A stretch of DNA of 7,764 nucleotides from Candidatus Hestiella acidicharens (GCA_015523575.1 WAJZ01000032.1:1-7764), one strand, 5' to 3'; counted from the first letter of the stretch, positions 1-5,669 are shown. Numbers and translations: made by a program. Notes: a model not told the origin generated them from the letters alone.

Positions 1-840
1 CTCTATGTGTATTGATACATATACCAAAGAGTCTATTGACTCTTTTAGCTTCTTCTCTACAACATCCGCTAGTTCATCAGCTTCTTTAACGCTAAGGGAC
101 GGAGGGACTTCTAGGTGCATGGATGCTACTAAAAAAGGACCTGTCCTTCTTACCTTAATTTCATGTACGCCAACAACTTCAGAAATTGTATACACTACCT
201 TCTTTATGTCCTCTACAGCACCCTTGTCACTTATATCCAGCAGTATTAGCAAGGAATCCCTTCCTATAAGGTATGATTGGTATAGTATATAGGCCGCGAC
301 GCCCACAGCTACAGCATTGCCCAAATATTGGTAATTGAACCACTCACCCAACACCCCCATAATTACGCCTAAACTGATGAGAGTGTCTTGATATGCGTGC
401 AACCCCTCAGCCTTTACAGAATAAAGCTTCACGCCTGGAGTTTTTGATAGATATCTGCTTAACCAATATGTTACAATGCATGATGTGGCCTCTAGCGATA
501 TCAGCATAAGAGGATACCTAATTGTGCTGAAACCTGAAAACAATGAGCTTCTTATTATATCTACCCCAGCGTAGGCCATTACTATCGCAACCAGTAACGA
601 GGCTAGGTTTTCTGCTTTATACATTCCAAAGGGGAACTCTTCGCTTACCGGCCTTTCTGCCAAAGAAAGACCAACAAAAACAACGATTCCTGTTAAAAAA
701 TCAGTAATTGAATGAATACTATCTGCATATACAACGAGGCTGGAGAACAACAAGCCTAAGATTATTTTTGATGCCGAAAGTAAGAGGTACGTCACCGATG
801 CTACAATAGACCTTTTTTTGCCTTCTTTAAACTTCGACAA
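1..840 (-). CDS. Cation diffusion facilitator (CDF) family divalent-metal exporter, 3' end missing
   Basis: CDF transporters are membrane proteins that export Zn2+, Fe2+, Mn2+ or similar ions in exchange for protons. The minus strand reads open for 280 codons to the window edge. The likely start is TTG (838-840), because an in-frame TAG lies two codons upstream; GGAG and GGTGAGG stretches precede it. About six membrane helices can be placed at residues 11-31, 33-57, 81-97, 107-131, 148-165 and 175-191. Helix 2 carries YADSIHSITD with H43 and D47, and helix 5 carries HAYQD with H148 and D152. These form the four-residue transport site, and the HxxxD/HxxxD pattern is usual in Zn-type CDFs, whereas FieF/YiiP has DxxxD in helix 2. 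The family FPFGMYKAENLAS loop (69-81) follows helix 2, and residues from about 200 match the cytosolic dimerisation domain. Family length is about 290-300, so only a few residues are lost. Family assignment is firm; metal preference is inference. Confidence 0.93.
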   Translation of the reverse strand, partial: MSKFKEGKKRSIVASVTYLLLSASKIILGLLFSSLVVYADSIHSITDFLTGIVVFVGLSLAERPVSEEFPFGMYKAENLASLLVAIVMAYAGVDIIRSSLFSGFSTIRYPLMLISLEATSCIVTYWLSRYLSKTPGVKLYSVKAEGLHAYQDTLISLGVIMGVLGEWFNYQYLGNAVAVGVAAYILYQSYLIGRDSLLILLDISDKGAVEDIKKVVYTISEVVGVHEIKVRRTGPFLVASMHLEVPPSLSVKEADELADVVEKKLKESIDSLVYVSIHIE

Positions 841-1211
841 ACACTCCTACCCCTCACCATTCATAGTATGATAACCAGCGAAAAATATAAGCTATCCTAT
901 AAAGGCCAATAAAACGTTCCCTGCTCCAGACTTTCTTCATTGTAGCCTCAGCTAAAGCAGTCCGGACATCGCAACCTCCTACTCTTCTAATAAAGTTATA
1001 TTGGGCAAGGCTTTTTTATTTTTAGCCACTTTTTTGCTTAGGATTTACGTTATCATCAATATGGTAAAGGCACTTTAACCTCTTTTCTTGGAAGGTAAAA
1101 ATCTTATTATGAATCCTATATGAAATTTCTAGGAATTAATATTGCATCATTTAACGAGAGCTTTGCTCAAACACCCTTTTACTACTTGGTAATGGGTAAG
1201 ATACTGGTAGC
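841..1211. other. Spacer of about 370 bases with promoter-like and T-rich elements
   Basis: No convincing gene of normal size is present. For the minus strand it holds a TATA-like box (883-890) about 25 bases before a plausible CDF transcript start near 861, a second AT box (896-904), and a strong AGGAGG (975-980) five bases before an ATG (967-969) whose frame stops after five codons (MSGLL). An 8-bp palindrome GTCCGGAC lies at 960-967. On the plus strand a GGCT...AGCC hairpin with a T-rich loop (about 1008-1026) could end transcription. A 31-codon plus-strand ORF (1120-1215) converges on the 55-residue gene but resembles nothing I know. Confidence 0.5.
854..940 (-). CDS. Possible 28-residue leader ORF upstream of the CDF gene
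   Basis: An ATG (938-940) preceded by a GAGG-type ribosome-binding site at five bases opens a 28-codon frame rich in aromatic and basic residues (MKKVWSRERF... to ...SYYEW). Its TGA runs directly into the GGGG/GGAG stretch before the CDF TTG start, 13 bases away, which would allow translational coupling. The same frame extends upstream of the ATG to a TAA near 1020 but has no other start. A TATA-like element (883-890) lies inside this ORF, so the CDF gene could instead be transcribed without it. I recognise no family. It could be a small membrane-associated peptide, a leader peptide or chance. Confidence 0.22.
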   Translation of the reverse strand: MKKVWSRERFIGLYRIAYIFRWLSYYEW

Positions 1212-1379
1212 TTAGCCCTTTTTAACCTTAGCTAGTATAGATACCGCTTTCTCTGCAGCCTCTTCCTTGTTTTCTGCGGAAACGTTTACAACAATACCAC
1301 TTTCCTTGTCCTTAATCCGATACCTATGCTCGCCATTTAAATAGTATTCCTCTATTATCTCAAGTTCAAATTCCCCCAT
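1212..1379 (-). CDS. Small orphan protein, 55 residues
   Basis: The frame runs ATG (1377-1379) to TAA (1212-1214) and encodes 55 residues beginning MGEFELEIIEEYY. The probable fold is short beta strands (residues 3-13, 18-24 and 28-34) followed by one charged helix (35-52, with ENKEEAAEKAVSIL). Such a strand-strand-strand-helix arrangement is reminiscent of HicB-like or small RNA-binding folds, but no signature supports either, so I leave the function open. No cysteines, signal peptide or membrane segment are seen. An AT-rich TATA-like tract (1394-1407) is centred about 22-24 bases before the ATG, which suits a leaderless transcript, the usual archaeal pattern for a first gene. It is divergent from the class III PLP-enzyme gene and shares its promoter tract. 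Coding character (GAG/GAA-rich, sensible composition, clean promoter spacing) supports a real gene. Confidence 0.62.
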   Translation of the reverse strand: MGEFELEIIEEYYLNGEHRYRIKDKESGIVVNVSAENKEEAAEKAVSILAKVKKG

Positions 1380-1393
1380 ATCTGATCATCATG

Positions 1394-1420
1394 TATATAT
1401 ATAATTTAGGAAAAATATAT
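1394..1420. promoter_or_regulatory. Shared divergent TATA-like region
   Basis: A TATATATATAATTT tract (1394-1407) and an AAAAATATAT tract (1411-1420) separate two divergent starts. On the minus strand the first tract sits at about -24 from the 55-residue gene's ATG. On the plus strand it would place a start near 1428, just ahead of the GGGGGTG ribosome-binding site (1429-1435) of the 1443 gene. The two genes may therefore be regulated together. Confidence 0.5.
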
Positions 1421-1442
1421 GGTCTATTGGGGGTGTTGATGA

Positions 1443-2795
1443 ATGGAAAGCGTGCCACATATAAAGGTTGAGCCGCCTGGACCTATAGCGAGAAGCATTA
1501 TAGAAAAAGACCAAAAGCTTCTTATGCAGTCCTATGTAAGGTGGTACCCCCTTGTAATCAAGACTGGTAAGGGGGCAGTTGTGGAAGACGTTGACGGGAA
1601 TAAGTATATTGATATGAACGCTGGACTAGCCGTTATGGCGCTGGGCCATAACCACCCGAACGTAGTAGAAGCTATTAAAAAGCAGGCAGAAAAACTACAG
1701 CACTATTCACTCACAGACTTTTACTATGAAGAAGCAGTAACGGCTGCGGAGAAGCTCCTATCCATATCTCCAATAAAAGACGGTAGGGTATTCTATACTA
1801 ACAGCGGTGCAGAAAGCATAGAAGGGGCGCTAAAAATTTCAAGGTATTATCATGAAGGGAAGAGACAATACATTATGGCCTTTCTTGGAGCATTTCATGG
1901 AAGAACCATGGGATCCCTTTCACTTACCGCGAGCAAATCCCACTATAGGGAACATTATTCCCCTTTAATCCCAGGAGTAATACACGTACCATATCCTTAT
2001 CCATATAGGTGCCCATTTAAGGCAGAAGAACCAAAAGAATGTGGAGAGGCAGTATTAGGATTTATAGAGGACTGGATATTCCAAAAGCTGGTAGAGCCTA
2101 GTGAAGTGTCTTCCATCTTCTTCGAACCGATTCAAGGTGAAGGGGGCTATATCGTACCTCCAGACAACTTCATACCAGGATTGAGAAGGATTGCAGATAA
2201 GAACGGTATACTTCTTGTGGATGATGAAGTTCAATCAGGGACTGCAAGGACTGGAAAATGGTATGCCATAGAGCATTGGGGAGTAGTGCCAGATATGATA
2301 GCAATGGCGAAGGCCATAGGAGGTGGGCTACCGTTAGGGGCTATAGTTGGCAAGAGTGAGGTCATGAATCCCATGAAGAAGGGTAGCCATGCCAACACCT
2401 TTGGAGGAAATCCAATAGCGCTAGCGGCAATGAAGGCCGTTATAGAAACTATAGAAAATGAAAAAATACTAGCCAGGGTAACAAGGCTTGGAGAAATGGT
2501 AATGAAATATTTTAATGAATTAAAGGAAGAGCTAGAGATAATTGGCGATGTTAGAGGAAAGGGTCTAATGATAGGGGTCGAGCTTGTGAGAAATAGAAAG
2601 ACAAAGGAGCCTGCAGTTAAAGAAATTGGAAGGATACTAAACAAATCTTTTAAGCGTGGCGTGCTAGTTATAGGAGCAGGTGTTTCCTCGATAAGGATAG
2701 CGCCGCCGCTAGTAATTGAAGAAGACCTTCTAGCAAAAGCTATAGAGATAATTGGGGAGATACTAAAGGAGGAGAACAAAGAAATAAAAAAGTGA
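1443..2795 (+). CDS. Class III (fold-type I) PLP-dependent aminotransferase or related amino-acid racemase
   Basis: This is a 450-residue cytosolic enzyme of the ornithine/4-aminobutyrate aminotransferase family. Visible marks are VVEDVDGNKYIDMNAG (46-61), GHNHP (68-72), the phosphate-binding NSGAES (120-125), AFHGRTMG (150-157), FFEPIQGEGG (226-235), LLVDDEVQSGTARTG (257-271) with D261 for the pyridine nitrogen, the Schiff-base lysine K290 in AMAKAIGGGLPLGA, NTFGGNP (318-324), and the C-terminal small domain with RGKGLMIGVEL. All catalytic elements are intact. Archaeal members include ornithine and GABA aminotransferases and, in Thermococcales, broad-specificity amino-acid racemases that look like aminotransferases, so the substrate cannot be read from the sequence. 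The ATG is chosen because GGGGGTG (1429-1435) precedes it by seven bases. It is first in a likely three-gene unit, with the next gene starting six bases after its TGA. Confidence 0.93.
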   Translation: MESVPHIKVEPPGPIARSIIEKDQKLLMQSYVRWYPLVIKTGKGAVVEDVDGNKYIDMNAGLAVMALGHNHPNVVEAIKKQAEKLQHYSLTDFYYEEAVTAAEKLLSISPIKDGRVFYTNSGAESIEGALKISRYYHEGKRQYIMAFLGAFHGRTMGSLSLTASKSHYREHYSPLIPGVIHVPYPYPYRCPFKAEEPKECGEAVLGFIEDWIFQKLVEPSEVSSIFFEPIQGEGGYIVPPDNFIPGLRRIADKNGILLVDDEVQSGTARTGKWYAIEHWGVVPDMIAMAKAIGGGLPLGAIVGKSEVMNPMKKGSHANTFGGNPIALAAMKAVIETIENEKILARVTRLGEMVMKYFNELKEELEIIGDVRGKGLMIGVELVRNRKTKEPAVKEIGRILNKSFKRGVLVIGAGVSSIRIAPPLVIEEDLLAKAIEIIGEILKEENKEIKK

Positions 2796-2801
2796 ATAGC
2801 C

Positions 2802-3008
2802 TTGGAGGAAAAAGAAATTGAAAAAAACATTTTATTTCTTTTATCAGAGCATGAATCCCTTACATTTGAAGAGATTAAAGCAAAGATGGGTTGGGAAGGC
2901 GATTTAAGGCCACTAAGAAAGGCCCTTTCACACCTAATCAGAGAAGACCTAGTAGAAAGGGTTCCTGATTATGAAAGAAAAAGGATGACGTTTAGAAAAA
3001 GGGGCTAA
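2802..3008 (+). CDS. Small winged-helix DNA-binding protein, 68 residues
   Basis: A short archaeal winged helix-turn-helix protein that probably binds DNA as a local regulator. Residues 3-15 form helix 1 (IEKNILFLLSE). LTFEEIKAKMGW (20-31) is helix 2 and the turn, DLRPLRKALSHLIREDLVERV (34-54) contains the recognition helix and first wing strand, and the basic tail DYERKRMTFRKRG completes the wing. The only usable start is TTG (2802-2804): upstream in the same frame are just ATA, GCC and the TGA of the preceding gene, and the first internal ATG is codon 29. A GTGA (2792-2795) six bases before the TTG may serve as ribosome-binding site, and the AGGAGGAG at 2767-2774 is rather far. Six bases from the aminotransferase and three from the next gene argue for one operon. 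Its target is unknown; regulation of its own operon is inference. Confidence 0.72.
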   Translation: MEEKEIEKNILFLLSEHESLTFEEIKAKMGWEGDLRPLRKALSHLIREDLVERVPDYERKRMTFRKRG

Positions 3009-3011
3009 TTA

Positions 3012-3209
3012 ATGGGGAAGAATGATAAAGGAATAAGGGTGGTTGGGCTCTTTTCTACGCTACTCACATTAATTGCATCTGCTTTGAGCCTGGTGGCGTT
3101 TTTAAAGTTTAAATATACGTTTTACCTAATCATGTCATTTGTCTGGATCGCCCTTACCATAGTAAGTATTATAGTTGTTAGGGGGAAGAATGAAGTAGGC
3201 AGTAGATGA
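3012..3209 (+). CDS. Small two-helix membrane protein, 65 residues
   Basis: Two hydrophobic helices are clear, at about residues 10-31 (VVGLFSTLLTLIASALSLVAF) and 36-56 (TFYLIMSFVWIALTIVSIIVV). They are separated by a short basic turn (KFKYT) and flanked by charged ends (MGKNDKGIR and RGKNEVGSR). By the positive-inside tendency both ends may face the cytoplasm. The ATG follows the preceding TAA by three bases, with AGGGG (2999-3003) about eight bases upstream, so it is probably translated from the same transcript as the PLP enzyme and the winged-helix protein. No family is recognised. Its last 25 codons or so overlap, on the opposite strand, the end of the 3135-3383 gene. Confidence 0.6.
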   Translation: MGKNDKGIRVVGLFSTLLTLIASALSLVAFLKFKYTFYLIMSFVWIALTIVSIIVVRGKNEVGSR

Positions 3210-3383
3210 ATACCTCCTCAAATACCCCCTTCTTTCAAGCCTCTTAAGCACCCTACCTGCGGACCTTGTAGATATACATAAAGCATCGCTAAACTCCCTC
3301 AATGTAATGTACCTTTTATTTAGGCTATAAAGCAATGCAGCTACTCTATCTATTTTCATCACAACCTTCATGGAGTTGCGCAT
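3135..3383 (-). CDS. Small winged-helix transcriptional regulator, 82 residues
   Basis: The protein is a compact winged helix: helix 1 at 10-21 (KIDRVAALLYSL), helix 2 at 27-35 (TLREFSDAL), a turn with C36, the recognition helix STRSAGRVLKRLERRG (38-53) and the wing YLRRYSSTAYFIL (54-66). A polar tail of about 16 residues follows. The pattern resembles small crenarchaeal MarR/Lrp-like DNA-binding proteins, although no ligand domain is present. M1 (3381-3383) is preferred to M5 or M9 because a CTTTTAAATAA TATA-like box (3406-3416) is centred about 28 bases upstream, giving an almost leaderless transcript, and GGTG lies a few bases before the ATG. The final 75 bases overlap, tail to tail, the plus-strand membrane-protein gene, so the two mRNAs would be partly complementary. 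It is divergent from the 3453 gene, a common arrangement for a regulator and its target. Confidence 0.7.
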   Translation of the reverse strand: MRNSMKVVMKIDRVAALLYSLNKRYITLREFSDALCISTRSAGRVLKRLERRGYLRRYSSTAYFILPPNNYNTYYGKGDPDK

Positions 3384-3405
3384 ACCTACACCAATGATAT
3401 AAGAC

Positions 3406-3416
3406 TTTTAAATAAC
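3406..3416. promoter_or_regulatory. TATA-like box between divergent genes
   Basis: CTTTTAAATAA is nearly symmetric around TTTAAA. It is centred about 28 bases before the ATG of the minus-strand winged-helix gene (3383). On the plus strand it would start a transcript near 3437, about 16 bases before the ATG at 3453. One box could serve both directions; this is inferred from spacing only. Confidence 0.45.
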
Positions 3417-3452
3417 GCCTGACAGTATGTAAAAGGAATATGGGGAAACAAA

Positions 3453-3755
3453 ATGTCTGGCAGGAGCAAAATTTACACGAAATACAAGGCATTAATAGAA
3501 ATGGTAAACCTCAGGCAGCTAGACGTTTATAGGATAAACAAGGAGGACGGTAAACCTAGTGAGATTATTAGGATAATGGATCCTTCTACAATGAAGGTAA
3601 TTAATATAGACCTTAACGCCTACAGGGAATCTTTGAGCTATTCAGAATTTCTAAGGAAAATTAGGGAAGGACTGGAGAAGAATGGCATTCCAATAAATGA
3701 TATGGTCTGGAACAATGCAATGAAGGCCGTGGAGGCAATGGACAAAGGAGCCTAA
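3453..3755 (+). CDS. Hypothetical protein, 100 residues
   Basis: I do not recognise this protein. It is soluble, charged and without cysteine. It starts basic (MSGRSKIYTKYK), followed by a probable strand-rich centre (VYRINKEDGKPSEIIRIMDPSTMKVINID, 25-53) and two predicted helices (SEFLRKIREGLEKNG, 64-78, and WNNAMKAVEAMDK, 86-98). The ATG at 3453 follows a GGGG (3443-3446) and the AGGAAT stretch near 3434. No signal peptide or membrane segment is visible. It is divergent from a winged-helix regulator and 66 bases ahead of the Nudix gene, which appears to have its own promoter, so it is probably transcribed alone. Codon use matches its neighbours, supporting a genuine chromosomal gene rather than a recent import. 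Confidence 0.65.
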   Translation: MSGRSKIYTKYKALIEMVNLRQLDVYRINKEDGKPSEIIRIMDPSTMKVINIDLNAYRESLSYSEFLRKIREGLEKNGIPINDMVWNNAMKAVEAMDKGA

Positions 3756-3759
3756 CTTG

Positions 3760-3775
3760 CAGGCCTTAAGTCCTG
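3760..3775. repeat. Near-perfect 16-bp palindrome upstream of the Nudix gene
   Basis: CAGGCCTTAAGTCCTG matches its reverse complement at 14 of 16 positions, with an 8-base spacing between the CAGG and CCTG arms. It begins four bases after the TAA at 3753-3755 and ends about 18 bases before the TATA-like box of the Nudix gene. It could be an operator or a small 3' hairpin of the upstream gene. Confidence 0.3.
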
Positions 3776-3792
3776 TAAATAATAGCAGTAAG

Positions 3793-3802
3793 CATAAATT
3801 TT
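3793..3802 (+). promoter_or_regulatory. TATA-like box for the Nudix gene
   Basis: ATAAATTTTT is centred about 25 bases before the ATG at 3822. That spacing predicts leaderless transcription and supports 3822 over the in-frame ATG at 3834 as the start. Confidence 0.45.
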
Positions 3803-3821
3803 TCTCCAGAGAATACAACAA

Positions 3822-4397
3822 ATGTGGGATTTAATGATAAATGATATCAGCAAGATAGGGAATAAAAGAGGAGAAGCGAACGCGTCAATACTGATCCTCC
3901 TATACGGAGATCCAATAAGAATGCTCATGGTAAGGAAGAACTGCTCTATATCAGGGAGGTTCTCATGCGATCTAGCCTTCCCAGGAGGTAGGATAAAGAA
4001 AAACGAGAACCCCATAGAAACGGCTTTAAGGGAAGCGTGGGAGGAGGTCTGGGTGTTCCCAAAATACGTAAAGCTTGTTGGCTTTCTGAATATACACGAA
4101 ACGATCTCAAAACCTGTTATAAGGGTACTTCCAATAGTGGGCTTTCTAGAAGGACCTATAGATCCCATGCCTAGGGATCCGGAGATAGACCAAACTATAT
4201 GGATCCCACTTAGCATGATAGGTCCTCCGAAAAACGTCTACCATCCAGTTAGAGGGTATGTGAAAGGCGTGTGCCTACCCGGCGGGCTGGTTGTTTGGGG
4301 GGTCTCTTATAGAATAATAGCAAGCCTTAAAAAAGCGCTGAACCAGCTTACCAATCAAGAAACTTACCAATCAAGAAAACGAGCCCTTGAAGTGTAA
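3822..4397 (+). CDS. Nudix hydrolase, CoA-diphosphatase-like, with an altered Nudix box
   Basis: Nudix enzymes hydrolyse nucleoside diphosphates linked to other groups. This 191-residue protein most resembles the NudL/NUDT7 CoA-diphosphatase branch. It has an N-terminal strand (ASILILLYG), MLMVRKN, then R46 and FSCDLAFPGGRI (47-58) like that family's LLTxR...FPGG signature, and a C-terminal GGLVVWGVSYRIIASL. The Nudix box Gx5Ex7REUxEExGU is read as G56, E62, R70, E71, E74, E75: every metal-binding acid is present, but the conserved glycine is W77 (TGG, one base from GGG). Members from thermophilic archaea are about 190-220 residues. The last 13 residues are translated through a perfect 16-bp tandem duplication (4347-4378) that shifts the frame, so the tail is probably recent. 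It converges on the aminotransferase gene with 15 bases between stops. CoA as substrate is inference. Confidence 0.87.
   Translation: MWDLMINDISKIGNKRGEANASILILLYGDPIRMLMVRKNCSISGRFSCDLAFPGGRIKKNENPIETALREAWEEVWVFPKYVKLVGFLNIHETISKPVIRVLPIVGFLEGPIDPMPRDPEIDQTIWIPLSMIGPPKNVYHPVRGYVKGVCLPGGLVVWGVSYRIIASLKKALNQLTNQETYQSRKRALEV
4347..4378 (+). repeat. Perfect 16-bp tandem duplication inside the Nudix 3' end
   Basis: CTTACCAATCAAGAAA occurs twice head to tail (4347-4362 and 4363-4378) with no mismatch. As 16 is not a multiple of three, the second copy is read in another frame (LTNQE, then TYQSRK). With one copy the ORF would end in ENEPLKCKAKHKA at a TAG near 4420, inside the facing aminotransferase gene. 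Confidence 0.95.
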
Positions 4398-4412
4398 GGC
4401 CAAGCATAAGGC

Positions 4413-5642
4413 CTAGGCTACATTAATCTCTTCTTTAACCAGTTCGCATATCCTCCTTACTCCCTCCCTTAGCTTTTCAATGCTAGGATAGCTGAAGTTT
4501 ATCCTCAAAGCATTTGAACCGCTTCCATCGGCAAAGAAGTTCCTGCCAGGGACGTATGCAACCCCCCTTTCTATAGCCTTCATTAGCATGCTAGTCGTAT
4601 CTATGCTACCAGGTAGGTAGATGAAGGCGAAGAGGCCACCTTTTGGTTTATAGTACTCCGAGCCTTTAGGTAAGTAGCTTTCTAAGGCATCCACTAAAGC
4701 ATCTCTCTTGGTCCTATAGACCTTTCTAGCATTCTCTATAGTTTCTTCAACAACGCCTTCCCTTAATGCATACATCGCTATATATTGGGCTAGTGTTGAG
4801 GTATGTAGGTCCACTATCTGCTTTGCAAGCTCAACAGACCTTGTGACTTTACTTGGTGCTATGAGATAACCAAGCCTAAGTCCCGGAGACAATATCTTGC
4901 TGAAAGTACCTAGATACACTACCCTGCCCTCAGTATCAAGCGTCTTCAAGCTAGCAAACCTCTCCTCTGTGTCAAAAACGAAGTAACTATATGGATCATC
5001 CTCAACAATGAGCAGATCGTATTTGTTCGCAACATCTATCAGCCGCCTCCTCCTTTCATCGCTCATTATTACACCAGTAGGGTTGTGCGCCGTGGGAACC
5101 GTATAGATGAGCTTGATCTTCTTCCCTGCGTCTATAGCCTTCTTAATTTCATCTTCTATTGTTTCTACCTTCATCCCTCCTTCATCTATGGGTATTGAAA
5201 TAAAGTTTGCCCCGAAGAACTTGAATGTATTCAATGCAGCAAGGTAAGTTGGTGCCTCTATAATTATGCTGTCGCCAGGATCTATCAATGAGAGACCTAA
5301 GAGAAAGAGTGCCTCTTGACTCCCTGTCGTTATTGTAATAACATCATCTTCATTTACCTTAACCCCCTTTGAGGTAACAAATTTAAATACCTCTTCCCTG
5401 AAGTGGGAAACACCTAAGGTTGGCGAGTATTGCAAACTTTTATCGCCAAACTCTTCTATAACCTTCCTTGAGATGCTTGCCAGCTTCTCTTTTGGAAAGA
5501 CCTCAGGACCAGGCAAGCCTCCTGCGAGGCTTATTATATCTTTTCCCTCAGTGAGAGATAGTATCTCCCTAATTTCAGAAGGCTTTAAGCTCCTAGCCCT
5601 AGAGGATATCCTGGAATAATAATCAACCATACTTTCCACCAT
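4413..5642 (-). CDS. Class I/II PLP-dependent aminotransferase, LysN/2-aminoadipate type
   Basis: A 409-residue cytosolic aminotransferase of the group that includes LysN, kynurenine/2-aminoadipate transaminase and MocR effector domains. Visible marks are ISLAGGLPGPEVFP (37-50), QYSPTLG (71-77), TTGSQEALFLLG (105-116) for the phosphate, APTY (130-133), HNPTG with N187, VEDDPYSYF with D215 and Y218, GTFSKILSPGLRLGY with Schiff-base K249, and ALRINFS with substrate-carboxylate R380. All key residues are present, so the enzyme should be active. In archaea the family serves lysine synthesis by the aminoadipate route and the catabolism of aromatic or branched amino acids; which applies here cannot be read out. 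M1 (5640-5642) fits a TATA-like box (5663-5669) about 24 bases upstream for leaderless translation. M5 (5628-5630) has a GGTGG five bases before it and is a real alternative. It appears monocistronic and converges on the Nudix gene. Confidence 0.92.
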   Translation of the reverse strand: MVESMVDYYSRISSRARSLKPSEIREILSLTEGKDIISLAGGLPGPEVFPKEKLASISRKVIEEFGDKSLQYSPTLGVSHFREEVFKFVTSKGVKVNEDDVITITTGSQEALFLLGLSLIDPGDSIIIEAPTYLAALNTFKFFGANFISIPIDEGGMKVETIEDEIKKAIDAGKKIKLIYTVPTAHNPTGVIMSDERRRRLIDVANKYDLLIVEDDPYSYFVFDTEERFASLKTLDTEGRVVYLGTFSKILSPGLRLGYLIAPSKVTRSVELAKQIVDLHTSTLAQYIAMYALREGVVEETIENARKVYRTKRDALVDALESYLPKGSEYYKPKGGLFAFIYLPGSIDTTSMLMKAIERGVAYVPGRNFFADGSGSNALRINFSYPSIEKLREGVRRICELVKEEINVA

Positions 5643-5662
5643 AGCTAATGGTTTTTGAAAAA

Positions 5663-5669
5663 TTTAAAT
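5663..5669 (-). promoter_or_regulatory. TATA-like box for the LysN-type aminotransferase
   Basis: TTTAAAT within AAATTTAAATC is centred about 24 bases before the ATG at 5642. The same ATTTAAATCT sequence recurs inverted at 5703-5712, 31 bases further out. Confidence 0.45.

Noticed and set aside
5..292. Plus-strand open frame of 95 codons
   Set aside because: It is antisense to the C-terminal domain of the CDF transporter and is very serine/threonine-rich.
1120..1215. Plus-strand 31-codon ORF starting MKFLGINIASF
   Set aside because: It is too short, has no ribosome-binding site at a good distance and matches no family. It could be a gene remnant but there is nothing to show it.
1379..1395. 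TGATGA followed by TCAG on the minus strand, like box C near box D
   Set aside because: No guide spacing or C'/D' pair exists; it is simply the leader of the 55-residue gene.
2231..2830. Minus-strand open frame of 199 codons
   Set aside because: It is antisense to the well-supported class III PLP enzyme, serine/isoleucine/phenylalanine-rich with no domain, and typical of a codon-bias shadow.
3752..4216. Minus-strand open frame of 154 codons
   Set aside because: It lies antisense to the Nudix gene and has no recognisable motif.
4395..4425. Possible shared terminator between converging genes (TAAGGCC twice, GGCCTAGGC)
   Set aside because: The repeats are short, no stable hairpin followed by a T run can be drawn in either direction, and archaeal terminators are usually T-rich.
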